This document shows positions 36,001 to 51,000 of a DNA stretch of 64,000 bases, piece by piece; position 1 is the first letter of the stretch, and every line of letters starts with the position of its first letter. Origin of the DNA: Nostoc sp. UHCC 0702. GTDB lineage: Bacteria > Cyanobacteriota > Cyanobacteriia > Cyanobacteriales > Nostocaceae. Where the stretch lies: positions 3,573,918-3,637,917 of the forward strand of contig CP071065.1 of assembly GCA_017164015.1 (NCBI GenBank). The letters run 5' to 3'. A model generated the notes under the pieces. The model made no database searches and had not been told where the DNA came from. It saw only the letters and a program-made list of their open reading frames with translations. A program made the position numbers and the translations under genes.

Positions 36001-39000
36001 CAAATTTCTACTAATTTGGTTTCTAAGGAAGTGCGCGGTGCGACTACATCAACTTCTACTAGAGTGCGCTCTGCTGGTGCTGGTAGGGCGCGACGGTCTA
36101 TTTTGCCGTTGGGAGTTAATGGTAGGGATTCCAAGATCACTATTGCACTCGGTATCATGTAGTCTGGTAGCTTGGTTTTCAGGAAGCTACGCAGTTCACT
36201 AATTATGGGTGTCACCTGTGGCTGCGGTACGATGTAGGCTACCAGGCGCTTATTTCCAGGAATGTCAGATCGAGCGATCGCCACTGATGATTGTACATGC
36301 TCATGCTGACTCAGTGCTGCTTCGATTTCACCGAGTTCTATGCGGAATCCCCGGATTTTTATTTGGTTATCTATCCTGCCCAAGTATTCGATATTACCAT
36401 CGGGTAAGTAACGTGCCAAGTCACCAGTCTTATATAATTTGGAATTAGGACTTGTATCAAGCGATTTGTCAAAGGGGTTGGGGATAAATTTCTCTTGTGT
36501 TAAGTCTGGGCGGTTGAGGTAGCCTCTTGCTAATCCCGCACCGCCAATGTGCAATTCTCCTGGCACACCCACGGGCACTGGTTGTAAGTTTTGGTCTAAT
36601 ATGTATAAAAGCGTGTTGGCTATTGGGCGACCAATAGAGATTTTCTCATCACTAGGGCTGCATTTGGCAATTGTGGCACAGACACTGGCTTCCGTGGGGC
36701 CGTAGGCGTTGAAAAAGTTTGCAACACTAGACCATTGCTGCATTAGTTCAACTGCACAAGCTTCTCCAGCCACAATCACTGTTTGCAGTGGTTGTAGTTT
36801 TTCCACTGGCATCACTGCCAGTGCTGATGGTGGTAGGGTGATGTGAGTAATGCCATAATCGCGTAATCGCTCTATTAATGGCATACCTGGCATCAGAGAG
36901 TCTTTTGTTCCCAGGTAAAGTGTTGCTCCTGAACCAAAAGCCATCAAGATTTCCCATATGCAAGCATCAAAACTCAACGAAGCAAACTGAAGCACGCGAC
37001 TATGACAATCTAAGCCAAAAGCCATTATCTGTGCAGTCGCTAGGTTGCATAATCCCTGATGCTCAACCATCACTCCTTTAGGTTTACCTGTGGAACCGCT
37101 GGTGTAAATCACATTGGCTAGATGACTAGCTTTCACCCCTATGCTAGGGTTATGCTGGTTGTTTTGGGCAATAAGATCCCAGAATTGATCTAACAGGACA
37201 AGCCTAGCAGTATGTGATGGTAATTTCTCAACTAGATGCTGTTGAGTCACCAGTAACGAAATACTAGTGTCCTCTAACATGAATAACAGGCGATCGCTAG
37301 GATACTCTGGATCTAGTGGCACGTAAGCACCACCTGCCTTGAGAATGCCCAATAGTCCTACAAGCATTTCAATGGAACGTTCGACACACAGCCCAACTAG
37401 CACATCTGCTCTCACTCCACTAGACTGCAAGTAATGGGCTAACTGATTAGCACGAGAATTCAACTCGCCGTAAGTTAATTGTTGGTCTTCAAAAACAACT
37501 GCCACAGCATCTGGGGTACGCGCTACCTGTTCTTCAAACAACTGATGGATACATTTATCATGGGGATAGTCTAGTTGAGTATCATTCCACTCAACTAATA
37601 ACTGCTGTTTCTCAGATTCCGTCAACAACGGCAATTGGGAAATTTTTTCTTGGGGATTTGCCACAATTGCCTCAAGCAGTGTCACAAAATGACCCGCCAT
37701 CCGCTCAATGGTACTTGCATCAAACAAGTCTGTGTTATACTCCCACCCTGCCACTAGTCCTGTGGCTGTATTCTCCATTGATAAAGTTAAATCAAACTTT
37801 GCTGTGGTGATTTCTATGGGCAATGAACTCATCTCTAACCCAGTCAACTCCAATTCTGACATGGGCGCGTTCTGCATGACAAACATCACCTGGAATAATG
37901 GTGTATGACTCAGGTCTCTTTCTGGTTGCAATGCTTCTACCAGCATTTCAAATGGTAAATCTTGGTGAGCATATGCATCCATTGCCATTGACCGAATGCG
38001 TGGCAGTAATTCATTGAAGGTAGGTTCTCCTGAGAGATCTGTACGCATTACTAATGTGTTGACAAAAAAGCCTATTAACCCTTCTATCTCACTGCGATCG
38101 CGGTTGGCTATGGCTGACCCCACCAAAATATCTACTACACCTGTGTAGCGGTACAGCAATGTATTATAAGCTGCCAACAATGTCATGAAGAGAGTACAAC
38201 CTTGCTGAGTACTGAATTTTGTCAGTTTTTGGGTGAGTTCCTCGGAAAGTGCAAACTCCAGATATGTCCCCGTAAAGCTTTGCACCGCGGGTCTGGGTCT
38301 GTCTGTGGGTAATGGCAAGAATGTTGGTGCGCCTTTCAATTGCTGTTGCCAATAACTCAATTGGCTTTGCAGTACATCTCCTTGCAACCATTGTCTTTGC
38401 CAGATGGCAAAATCTGCGTACTGTATCGCCAGTGGTGCTAATGGTGAGGGTTGACCTATTGCATAAGCACTGTACAGCGTTGTTAATTCTTCAACAAACA
38501 CACCCATTGACCAGCCATCACTGACAATATGGTGCATACACACGATTAATACGTGTTCTGTTTCTGACAGTACTAGTAATGTTGCTCTGATTAAGGCTGC
38601 GCTAGACAGGTCAAATGGTTCAATTGCTTGTTGTTGGGCTAATTGCTTAGCTGCTATTTCTTGTTCGGTTACTTCGGCTTGCGAGAGTACAAGCGTGGAT
38701 AAATGCTGCAAGTCAACAACTGATACTGTCCAATTTGTTGCTGTGTGAATGATTTGAGTTACTTGTCCATCTACTGCAATGAAGTTGGTGCGTAGTGCTT
38801 CGTGACGATGAATTATTTCAATTAAGCTTTGTTCTAAAGCTGCAATATTCAGATTTCCTACTAGGCGCAAAGCCACAGGAATATTGTATGAAGAACTGTT
38901 CGGCTCCAACTGATCTATAAACCACAATCTTGTTTGAGCAAATGACAGGGGTAGTTCTGCATTCTCTACCCGCCTTAATATCGGTGGTGCGGACAGTTCT

Positions 39001-42000
39001 ACGTTTTGTTGCTGTAGCTGCTGTATCGATTGCGCTAATTCGGCTACTGTTGCTTTGGTCAATAGGCTACGCAATGGTAGTTCTACTTTAAAAAGAGTGC
39101 GGATACGGGATACCACTTGCGTTGCTAGTAGCGAATGTCCTCCCAACGTAAAGAAGTTATCATGTCTGCCTATACGCTCTACCTTCAGCACCTGTGCCCA
39201 TATTTGTGCCAGGATTTCTTCTGTGTGAGTGCGTGGGGCAACATATTTGTCTATTAGTTCGCTATGTATATCTGGTGTGGGTAAAGCCCGACGGTCTACT
39301 TTGCCGTTAGGGGTTAGTGGTAAGGACTCCAAGAATACAAAAGCATTTGGCACCATGTACTCTGGTAGTTTTTCCTTGAGGAAGCTACGCAGTTCACTAA
39401 TTGTGGCTGTCACCTGTGAGTGCGGTACGATGTAGGCTACTAGTCGCTTATCCCCAGCAGTATCTTCACGGGCTATGACCACTGATGATGCAATCAGTTC
39501 ATGTTGGCTCAGTACTGCCTCGATTTCACCGAGTTCTATGCGGAATCCCCGGATTTTTACTTGATTATCAATGCGCCCCAAGTATTCTATGTTGCCATCG
39601 TTCAAATAGCGTACCAAATCTCCAGTCTTATATAATTTTGATAATGAACTTTTAATTTGTGACTTGTCAAAGGGGTTGGGGATAAATTTCTCTTGTGTTA
39701 ACTCACTTCGGTTGAGGTAGCCTCTTGCTAATCCCGCACCACCAATGTGCAATTCTCCTGGTACACCTACAGGTACAGGCTGTAAATTCTGATCCAATAT
39801 GTAAATTTGGGTGTTAGAAATTGGTCGTCCAATGGGTATTGTTGTCGCATCTTCGGCAACATCGTCCACCAAGTACCAGGAACTAAATGTTGTATTCTCT
39901 GTTGGGCCATAAACATGCAGCAGGTGTTGCGGGCCGCCATTTTTCAAGACTTCTTGCACCCATTTGGGATCTACAGCCTCTCCTCCGAATAGAACATACC
40001 GCATTGAATTAAAAGCCGAGGGGACTGCTTGGGCAATAGTATTGAACAAGGCAGTCGTTAAGAATAACACGCTGATCCCTTGCCGTTGAATCAATGCGGC
40101 GAAATCTTTCGGGGAGAGGGCTAGCTCTTTACTTACTCCATATATGCGCGCTCCAGTAAGTAATGCTCCCCAAATTTCAAAGGTTGCAGCGTCGAAGGCA
40201 TAATTTGACGCTTGTGCAATCACATCTTGTGGTTCGATGTTGATGTAATTTGTGTTAATTACCAAACGATTCACCCCTTGGTGAGTGACGCTAACTCCTT
40301 TGGGTTTGCCTGTTGAACCGCTTGTGTAAATGACATAGGCTAGATGATCGGGTTTGACTTGTGCTGTGGGGTTTTGCTGGCTTTGGAGAGCGATCGCTTC
40401 ATGGTCGTGATTGTAGCAAATGACACGCGCAGTCTGTTTGGGAATAGTATCGGCTAATTTGTCTGTGGTCAACAGCACTGAGATATCAGCATCTTCTATA
40501 ATTGCAGCCAAACGCTCAGTTGGATACTCAGGGTCAAGTGGTACATAGGCACCACCTGCCTTGAGAATGCCCAACAGTCCTACAACCATTTCCACAGAGC
40601 GCTTCACACATATGCCCACCAGCACATCGGCTCCCACACCACTAGACTGCAAGTAATGTGCCAACTGATTAGCGCGACTATTCAACTCGCTGTAAGTCAG
40701 TTGTTGATTTTCATACACCACTGCCACAGCATTGGGTGTACGCTGAACCTGTTCTTCAAACAACTGATGCAGACATTTATCAAAGGGATACTCTACTCGC
40801 GTATCATTCCACTCAACTAATAACTGCTGTTGCTCAGATTGCGTGAGCATTGGCAATTGGTCAATACTTTGGTGTGGATTAGCCACAATCGCCTCAAGTA
40901 TTGTCGTAAAATGCCCTAGCATCCGGCTAATCGTCTCATCCTCAAATCGACTAGTATCGTAGATCACGTTCAGCAACAGTTGCTCACCAGGGACAGCTAC
41001 AACCGTCAGGGGATAATTTGTTTGTTCAATGCCCCGAAAATTAGAGACCGTCAAACTGCCATTGTCTTCAACATCAGCAGTATCCACCGGATAATTCTCA
41101 AACACAACAATGCTGTCAAACAAAGACGTACCCCTAGGCACATCACTCACAGCCTGAATCTCAACCAATGAGTAATAAGAAAATTGCTCAGATTCTACCT
41201 GTTGGGTCTGTAAATCCTTCAACAAACCAAGTAAATCAGTACTTTGTTCAATTTGCACCCGCACAGGCACAGTATTGATAAACAACCCCACCATCGACTC
41301 CACACCAAGTAGAGATGGAGGACGACCAGACACCGTTGCACCAAAAACCACATCTGTTTGTTGGCTATAGCGAGACAACAGCAATGCCCAAGTCGCCTGC
41401 ACCAGATTATTCACTGTTAATTGATGCTGTTTGACAAAATCCACCACTAATGCTGTTGCAGATACAGTTAACTGAATCTGTTGAGTAGTATTGCTAGAAT
41501 CCTGTTGCCTACTTGACAATGGTTTATCCACAGTCAACGGAGTAGGCGCACTAAAACCAATAAGTTTTTTTCGCCAAAATTCTTTGGCTAAATCTAAATT
41601 TTGTTGCTGTAACCAAGCAATATAGTTGCGGTAGCTAATAGTTGGTTGTAACTCTAAACTTTCCCCATCAGAAATTGCAGTATAAAACTCAAACAAGTCT
41701 TTCAAAACCAACGGTAACGACCAACCATCAAGCAATATATGGTGATGACACCAAACAAACTCATAAGTATGATTATCCAATTGCAGCAGATATAGCCGTA
41801 TCAATGGCGCTTGCGACAATTGTAAACCCTGTTGTCGCTGTTGAGTTAGAAAAATCTCTAATTGCCTTTGCTGCTCAACACTAGATAACTCTCGCCAATC
41901 TACAATCTCGAAAGTTACCTCAACCTCTCGATACACCACTTGCACAGGCTGGCTCAAAGACTCCCACTCCATAGCCGTGCGGAAAATGGAATGCCTTGAT

Positions 42001-45000
42001 ACCACTTGTTGCCAAGCAGTTGAAAAAGCTTCTACATTTAGGTTCCCTGTAAAAGTACAAGTTATCTGCTCAAAATATACCCCCGAATCTGGAGCATACA
42101 AACTTTCAAACAGCATCCCTTCTTGCATCGGTGATAAGGGATAAATATCCTCAATGTTTTGCCAAGACTTTTTACCCAGTTGTTCAGATAATGCCAGTCT
42201 TGCCAAGACTAAATCGAGTTCTGTTTGGTTAAGTGTGATTAATGGGAAATCTGTTGGTGTATAACCAATGTTTTCCGGTTCTAAACAATGAGCAATTACA
42301 GTTCGCAACTCACAAATAAATTCAGTAGCCAGATTCTCAATGGTTGTCTTTTTATGGATATTGCTACTGTATGTCCAATGTATTTCTAGCCGTTCATCAT
42401 TGATGATCGCATTAATGTCTAGTAGATTAGAACGCTGACCTTCTAAACTTTGGCTTTGTCCACTAGACTCACTCGCTGGCGATATCAAAGACGATGTATT
42501 CAGAACTTGAGTAAATTGACCCAGATAATTGAAGCTAATTTCTGCAACTGGAATTGTCGCTAGTTGAGCAGTTATTTCTGGATCAGTATTCAAATAACGT
42601 AATAACCCGTAGCCAATGCCTTTGTTGGGTATTGCACGTAATTGTTCTTTGACTGATTTTAAAACATTGCCAAGATTCTCTGTAACTGGCAGTTGTACAA
42701 GCACTGGGAAAATCGTTGTAAACCAACCGACGGTGCGTGATATATCTACACCATCAATAATGTCTTGGCGCCCATGACCTTCTAAGTTAAATAGCAGAGA
42801 TTTCGAGTTAGTCCATCTGCTCAAAACCAGTACTAAGGCCGTTAATAAGACATCGTTTATTTGAGTTTTATAAGCTTTGGGTACATCTTGTAATAGCCAA
42901 TTAGTTTCGGTGGAGTTTAACTCCACTGAGACTGCATTGGTGGATGCAACCGTGTTTACTCCATCTGCATAATCTACTGGGATGGAAGTAACAGAAGATT
43001 CAGATGCACTCAACCAATAAGCCAGTTCTGATTTGAAGGTATCTGACTGGGCATATCGATTTAGTTTTTGCGCCCAATCTTTGAAAGCGGTGGTTTTAGC
43101 TGGTAGTTGAATGGCTTGACCACTAATTAGTTGTTCGTACCCTGTGCTTAGATCTTCTAACAATATCCGCCAAGACACACCATCTACTACTAAGTGGTGA
43201 ATGATTATCAGTAACCGCGCCTTTTTGTCACTACCTAACCGGAATAATGCCACTTGTACCAGATTTGATGATAAGTTCAAACTCGCTTGTAAGTCATTGG
43301 CAGTGCTTTCTATAGTCTCTTGTTGCTGACTTTCTGTTAATGTCGATAAGTCGAAATAGTTGATTGCTTTTATTTGAGTTGGTGCGGCAATTTCAGCAAG
43401 CCAATGAGATTCTGTTTGTGTAAACGAAGAGCGCAGAGCATCGTGATGAACAAGCAATTGCGCCCAGACTTGCTCTAATATCTCTAGCTTGATGTCCGAT
43501 GGAACTGAGAGAATAAATGCTTGATTGAAGTGGTGTTTTTCTGGTAATTCTTGCTCAAAAAACCACTGTTGTATTGGTGTTAGTGGTGAGCTTCCTGTAA
43601 CTAATCCTTGTTCTATTTCTAGTACTTTTGTTGTGCCTGCTACTAGTGCTAATTCTGCTATTGTTTGATTGGCAAATAGTTGTTTGAGTGTCAGTTCTAT
43701 GCCGGCAAGTTTTGCTTTGGCGATGATTTGAATGCTGAGGATGGAATCTCCTCCGAGTTCAAAGAAGTTGTCATGTATGCCTACTGTTTTTACTCTCAGC
43801 ACTTGTGCCCAAATTTCTACCAATTTGGTTTCTACTGGGGTGCGCGGTGCGACTACATCAACTTCTACTAGAGTGCGCTCTGCTGGTGCTGGTAGGGCGC
43901 GACGGTCTATTTTGCCGTTGGGGGTCAGTGGTAGGCACTCCAAGATCACTATTGCACTTGGTATCATGTACTCTGGTAGCTTGGTTTTCAGGAAGCTACG
44001 CAGTTCTTGATTTGTCGGTGTACTTCGACTTACCTCAGTATAAGTCACTTGTGAGTGCGGTACGATGTAGGCTACTAGCCGTTTATTTCCAGGAATGTCA
44101 GATCGAGCTATGACTACACATGATGCAATCAGTTCATGTTGACTCAGTGCTGCTTCGATTTCACCGAGTTCTATGCGGAATCCCCGGATTTTTACTTGGT
44201 TATCTCTCCTGCCTAGGTATTCTATGTTGCCATCTGATAAGTAACGTGCCAAGTCCCCTGTTTTATATAATTTGGAATTAGGATTTGTGTCAAGCGATTT
44301 GTTAAAGGGGTTGGGGATAAATTTCTCAACTGTTAACTCGCTTCGGTTGAGGTAGCCTCTTGCTAACCCAACGCCTGCAATGTGCAATTCTCCTGGTACA
44401 CCTACAGGCACTGGTTGTAAGTTTTGGTCTAGGATGTATAAAAGCGTGTTGTCTATTGGGCGACCAATACTTGGTGATATCTGCTGCTGATTAGCAACTA
44501 CTATCCCAGAAGTTGTGACTACAGTATTCTCTGTTGGCCCATAATTATTCACTACTTCAAATGGCACTGACACTGATGCATACTGTTGAAGCTTATCCCC
44601 TCCAATCAGCATGTAACGTAAAGCTAAATTTTCCCAATTCCATTTTAATGACAATAACTCCTGTGCTACTGGTGTTGGCACAAAAGTCACGGTTATCTGC
44701 TGTGATATTAACCAGTCTCGTAGATTTACTGGTGAGGTCACTAGTTCAGATTTCACTAAGTAGATACTTGCTCCTGCTGTCAGGTAAGGCCATAATTCCC
44801 ATACTGCTGCATCAAATCCTGTTCCTGCTAGTTGGGTGGCTTTGTCAAAACAAGTTATTTTAAAAGTACGCTGATGCCAATTGACTAAGTTTAACAATGC
44901 TTCGTAGGCTATCAGCACTCCCTTGGGTTGACCTGTTGAACCGCTGGTGTAAATCACATAAGCATAGTTACTTGCTTGGACAACAGTGTCAGGATTTTCC

Positions 45001-48000
45001 TGACTCAATTGACTAATTAACTGCCAGTTGCTATCTAAACAAACTATTTGTGCTGTATGCTTTTGTAATTTCTCTACTAGATGCTGTTGGGTGACTAATA
45101 CTTTTACACTAGCATCTTCTAACATGAATGAGAGGCGTTCAGTCGGATATTCTGGGTCAAGGGGCACATAGGCACCACCCGCCTTGAGAATGCCCAACAG
45201 TCCCACAAGCATTTCAATGGAGCGTTCTACACATATCCCCACCAGCACATCGGCTCCCACTCCCAAAGACTGCAAGTAATGGGCTAACTGGTTGGCACGA
45301 CTATTCAACTCGCCGTAAGTCAGTTGTTGGTTTTCATACACCACTGCCACAGCGTTGGGGTTACGCTGAACCTGTTCTTCAAACAACTGATGGATACACT
45401 TATCCTGGGGATATTCTACTCGCGTATCATTCCACTCAACTAATAATTGATGACGCTCAGATTGCGTGAGCATTGGCAATTGCTCAATACTTTGATGTGG
45501 ATTAGCCACAATCGCCTCAAGTATTGTCGTAAAATGCCCTAGCATCCGGCTAATCGTCTCATCCTCAAATCGACTAGTATCATAGCTGACCTTCACCCAT
45601 AATTGCTCACCAGGGCCAGATACAACCGTTAGGGGATAATTTGTTTGTTCAATGCCCCGAAAATTCTCAACCGTCAAACTGCCATTGTCTTCAACATCAG
45701 CAGTATCCACCGGATAATTTTCAAACACGACAATGCTCTCAAACACAGACGTACCCCTAGGCACATCACTCAGCCTTTGAATCTCTGCTAATGGACTATA
45801 GGAAAATTGCTCAGATTCTACCTGTTGAAAAAGTAAATCCTTCAACAAACCAAGTAAATCAGTATTTTGTTGAATTTGCACCCGCACAGGCACAGTATTG
45901 ATAAACAACCCCACCATCGACTCCACACCAAGTAGAGATGGCGGACGACCAGACACCGTTGCACCAAAAACCACATCTAATGAACCGCTATAGCGAGACA
46001 ACAGCAATGCCCAAGTCGCCTGCACCAGATTATTCACCGTCAATTGATGCTGTTTGACAAAATCCACCACTAATGCTGTTGCAGATACAGTTAACTGAAT
46101 CTGTTGAGTAGTATTGCTAGAATCCTGTTGCCTACTTGACAATGGTTTATCCACAGTCAACGGAGTAGGCGCACTAAAACCAATAAGTTTTTTTCGCCAA
46201 AATTCTTTGGCTAAATCTAAATTTTGTTGCTGTAACCAAGCAATATAGTTGCGGTAGCTAATAGTTGGTTGTAACTCTAAACTTTCCCCATCAGAAATTG
46301 CAGTATAAAACTCAAACAAGTCTTTCAAAACCAACGGTAACGACCAGCCATCAAGCAATATATGGTGATGACACCAAACAAACTCATAAGTATGATCATC
46401 CAATTGCAGCAGATATAGCCGTATCAATGGCGCTTGCGACAATTGTAAACCCTGTTGTCGCTGTTGAGTTAGGAAAGTCTCTAATTGCGCTTGCTGCTCA
46501 ACACTAGATAACTCTCGCCAATCTACAATCTCGACATTCACCTCAACCTGTCGATACACCACTTGCACAGGCTGGCTCAAAGACTCCCACTCCATAGCCG
46601 TGCGGAAAATGGAATGTCTTGTTACCACCTGTTGCCAAGCAGTTGAAAAAGCTTCTACATTGAGGTTCCCTGTAAAAGTGCAAGTTATCTGCTCAAAATA
46701 TACCCCCGAATCTGGAGCATACAAACTTTCAAACAGCATCCCTTCTTGCATCGGCGACAAAGGATAAATATCTTCAATATTTTGCCAAGACTTTTTACCC
46801 AGTTGTTCAGATAATGCCAGTCTTGCCAAGACTAAATCGAGTTCTGTTTGGTTAAGTAGTATTAATGGGAAATCTGTTGGCGTATAACCAATATTTTCTG
46901 GTTCTAAACAATGAGTAATTACAGTTCGCAACTCACAAATAAATTCTTGGGCAAGATTCTCAATGGTTGTGTGCTGATGGATATTGCTGCTGTATATCCA
47001 ATTTATTTGTAGCTGTTCATCATTGATGATCGCATTAATTTCTAGTAGATTAGAACGCTGACCTTCTAAACTTTGGCTTTGTCCACTAGACTCACTCGCT
47101 GGCGATATCAAAGACGATGTATTCAGAACTTGAGTAAATTGACCCAGATAATTGAAGCTAATTTCTGCAACTGGAATTGTCGCTAGTTGGGCTGTAATTT
47201 CTGCATCGCAACTGAGATAGCGCAATAACCCGTAGCCAATGCCTTTGTTGGGTATTGCACGTAATTGTTCTTTGACTGATTTTAAAACATTGCCAAGATT
47301 CTCTGTAACTGGCAGTTGTACAAGCACTGGGAAAATCGTTGTAAACCAACCGACGGTGCGTGATATATCTACACCATCAATAATGTCTTGGCGCCCATGA
47401 CCTTCTAAGTTAAATAGCAGAGATTTCGAGTTAGTCCATTTGCTCAAAACCAGTACTAAGGCAGTTAATAATACATCGTTTATTTGAGTTTTATAAGCTT
47501 TGGGTACATCTTGTAATAGCCAATTAGTTTCGGTGGAGTTTAACTCCACTGAGACTGCATTGGTGGATGCAACCGTGTTTACTCCATCTGCATAATCTAC
47601 TGGGATGGAAGTAACAGAAGATTCAGATGCACTCAACCAATAAGCCAGTTCTGATTTGAAGGTATCTGAAGAAGTTGCATATCCATTTAGTTTTTGCGCC
47701 CAATCTTTGAAAGCGGTGGTTTTAGCTGGTAGTTGAATGGCTTGACCACTAATTAGTTGTTCGTACCCTGTGCTTAGATCTTCTAACAATATCCGCCAAG
47801 ACACACCATCTACTACTAAGTGGTGAATGATTATCAGTAACCGCGCCTTTTTGTCACTACCTAACCGGAATAATGCCACTTGTACCAGATTTGATGATAA
47901 GTTCAAACTCGCTTGTAAATCATTGGCAGTGCTTTCTATAGTCTCTTGTTGCTGACTTTCTGTTAATGTCGATAAGTCGAAATAGTTGATTGCTTTTATT

Positions 48001-51000
48001 TGAGTTGGTGCAGCAATTTCAGCAAGCCAATGAGATTCTGTTTGTGTAAACGAAGAGCGCAGAGCATCGTGATGAACAAGCAATTGCGCCCAGACTTGCT
48101 CTAATATCTCTAGCTTGATGTCCGATGGAACTGAGAGAATAAATGCTTGATTGAAGTGGTGTTTTTCTGGTAATTCTTGCTCAAAAAACCACTGTTGTAT
48201 TGGTGTTAGTGGTGAGCTTCCTGTAACTAATCCTTGTTCTATTTCTAGTACTTTTGTTGTGCCTGCTACTAGTGCTAATTCTGCTATTGTTTGATTGGCA
48301 AATAGTTGTTTGAGTGTCAGTTCTATGCCGGCAAGTTTTGCTTTGGCGATGATTTGAATGCTGAGGATGGAATCTCCTCCGAGTTCAAAGAAGTTGTCAT
48401 GTATGCCTACTGTTTTTACTCTCAGCACTTGTGCCCAAATTTCTACTAATTTGCTTTCTAAGGAAGTGCGCGGTGCGACTACATCAACTTCTACTAGAGT
48501 GCGCTCTGCTGGTGCTGGTAGGGCGCGACGGTCTATTTTGCCGTTGGCTGTCAGTGGTAGGCACTCCAAGATCACTATTGCACTTGGTATCATATACTCT
48601 GGTAGCTTGGTTTTCAGGAAGCTACGCAGTTCGCTGATTATGGGTGTCACCTGTGGCTGCGGTACGATGTAGGCTACCAGGCGCTTAGTTCCAGGAATGT
48701 CAGATCGAGCTATCACCACTGATGATTGTACATACTCATGTTGACTCAGTGCTGCTTCGATTTCACCGAGTTCTATGCGGAATCCCCGGATTTTTACTTG
48801 GTTATCTCTCCTGCTCAAGTATTCGATATTACCATCGGCTAAGTAACGTGCCAAGTCACCAGTCTTATATAATTTGGAATTAGAATTTGTCTCACGTGAC
48901 TTGTCAAAGGGGTTGGGGATGAATTTCTCAACTGTTAACTCACTTCGGTTGAGGTAGCCTCTTGCTAACCCAACGCCTGCAATGTGCAATTCCCCTGGTA
49001 CACCCACAGGCACTGGTTGCAGATTCTCATCTAATATGTAAACTTGCGTGTTGGCTATTGGTCGCCCAATAGAGATTTTTTCGTCACTAGGGCTGCATTT
49101 GGCAATTGTGGCACAAACACTGGCTTCCGTTGGGCCGTAGGCGTTGAAAAAGTTTGTAACACTAGACCATTGCTGCATTAGTTCAACTGCACAAGCTTCT
49201 CCAGCCACAATCAATGTTTGCAGTGCTGGCAGTTTTTCTACTGGCATAACTGCCAGTGCTGATGGTGGTAGGGTGATGTGAGTAATGCCATAATCGCGTA
49301 ATCGCTCTATTAATGGCATACCTGGCATCATAGAGTCTTTTGTGACTAAGTAAAGTGTTGCTCCTGAACCAAAAGCCATCAAAATTTCTGATATGCAAGC
49401 ATCAAAACTCAACGAAGCAAACTGAAGCACGCGACTATGACTATCTAAGCCAAAAGCCATTATCTGTGCAGTCGCTAGGTTGCATAATCCCTGATGCTCA
49501 ACCATCACTCCTTTAGGTTTACCTGTGGAACCGCTGGTGTAAATCACATTGGCTAGATGACTAGCTCTCACCCCTATGCTTGGGTTATGCTGGTTGTTTT
49601 GGGCAATAAGATGCCAGGCTTGATCTAATAGGACAAGCCTTGCAGTATGTGATGGTAATTTCTCTACTAGATGCTGTTGGGTCAGCAGTAACGAAATTTG
49701 ACTGTCCTCTAGCATGAAGCTCAGGCGTTCTGTAGGATACTCTGGGTCTAGTGGTACGTAAGCACCACCTGCTTTGAGAATGCCCAATAGTCCTACAAGC
49801 ATTTCAATGGAACGTTCGACGCACAGCCCAACTAGTACATCGGCTCTGACTCCACTTGAGCGTAAGTAATGGGCTAATTGATTAGCACGACAGTTCAACT
49901 CGCTGTAAGTTAATTGTTGGTTTTCAAAAACAACTGCCACAGCATCTGGGGTACGCGCTACCTGTTCTTCAAACAACTGATGGATACATTTATCCATTGA
50001 ATAGTCTAGTTGAGTATCATTCCACTCAACTAATAATTGATGACGCTCAGATTCCGTCAACAACGGCAATTGGGAAATTTTTTCTTGGGGATTTGCCACA
50101 ATACCTTCAAGCAAATTCACAAAATGAAGATTCATCCGCTCAATGGTACTTGCATCAAACAAGTCTGTGTTATACTCCCACCCTGCCACTAGTCCTGTGG
50201 CTGTATTCTCCATTGATAAAGTTAAATCAAACTTTGCTGTGGTGATTTCTATGGGCAATGAACTCATCTCTAACCCAGTCAACTCCAATTCTGACATGGG
50301 CGCGTTCTGCATGACAAACATCACCTGGAACAATGGTGTATGACTCAGGTCTCTTTCTGGCTGCAATGCTTCTACCAGCATTTCAAATGGTAAATCTTGG
50401 TGAGCATATGCATCCATTGCCATTGACCGAATGCGTGGCAGTAATTCATTGAAGGTAGGTTCTCCTGAGAGATCTGTACGCATTACTAATGTGTTGACAA
50501 AAAAGCCTATTAACCCTTCTATTTCGCTGCGATCGCGGTTGGCAATAGCTGACCCTACTAATATGTCTACTACACCTGTGTAGCGGTACAGCAATGTATT
50601 ATAAGCTGCCAACAATGTCATGAAGAGAGTACAACCTTGCTGTTGGCTGAGTTTTTCCAATCTATTAGTTAACTCTAAGGACAGGGCAAAATCAAGATAT
50701 GCCCCTGCGAAGCTTTGCACTGCTGGTCTTGGTCTGTCTGTGGGTAATGGCAAGAATGTCGGTGCGCCTTGCAGTTGCTGTTGCCAGTAATTCAATTGGT
50801 TTTGTAGTACTTCTCCAGCCAACCAATTTCGCTGCCATATGGCGAAATCTGCGTACTGTATCGCCAGTGGTGCTAATGGTGAGGCTTGACAATCAGCAAA
50901 AGCACTGTACAACGTTGTTAATTCTGCAACCAACACACCCATTGACCAACCATCACTGACAATATGGTGCATACATACTAATAACACGTGTTCTGTATCG

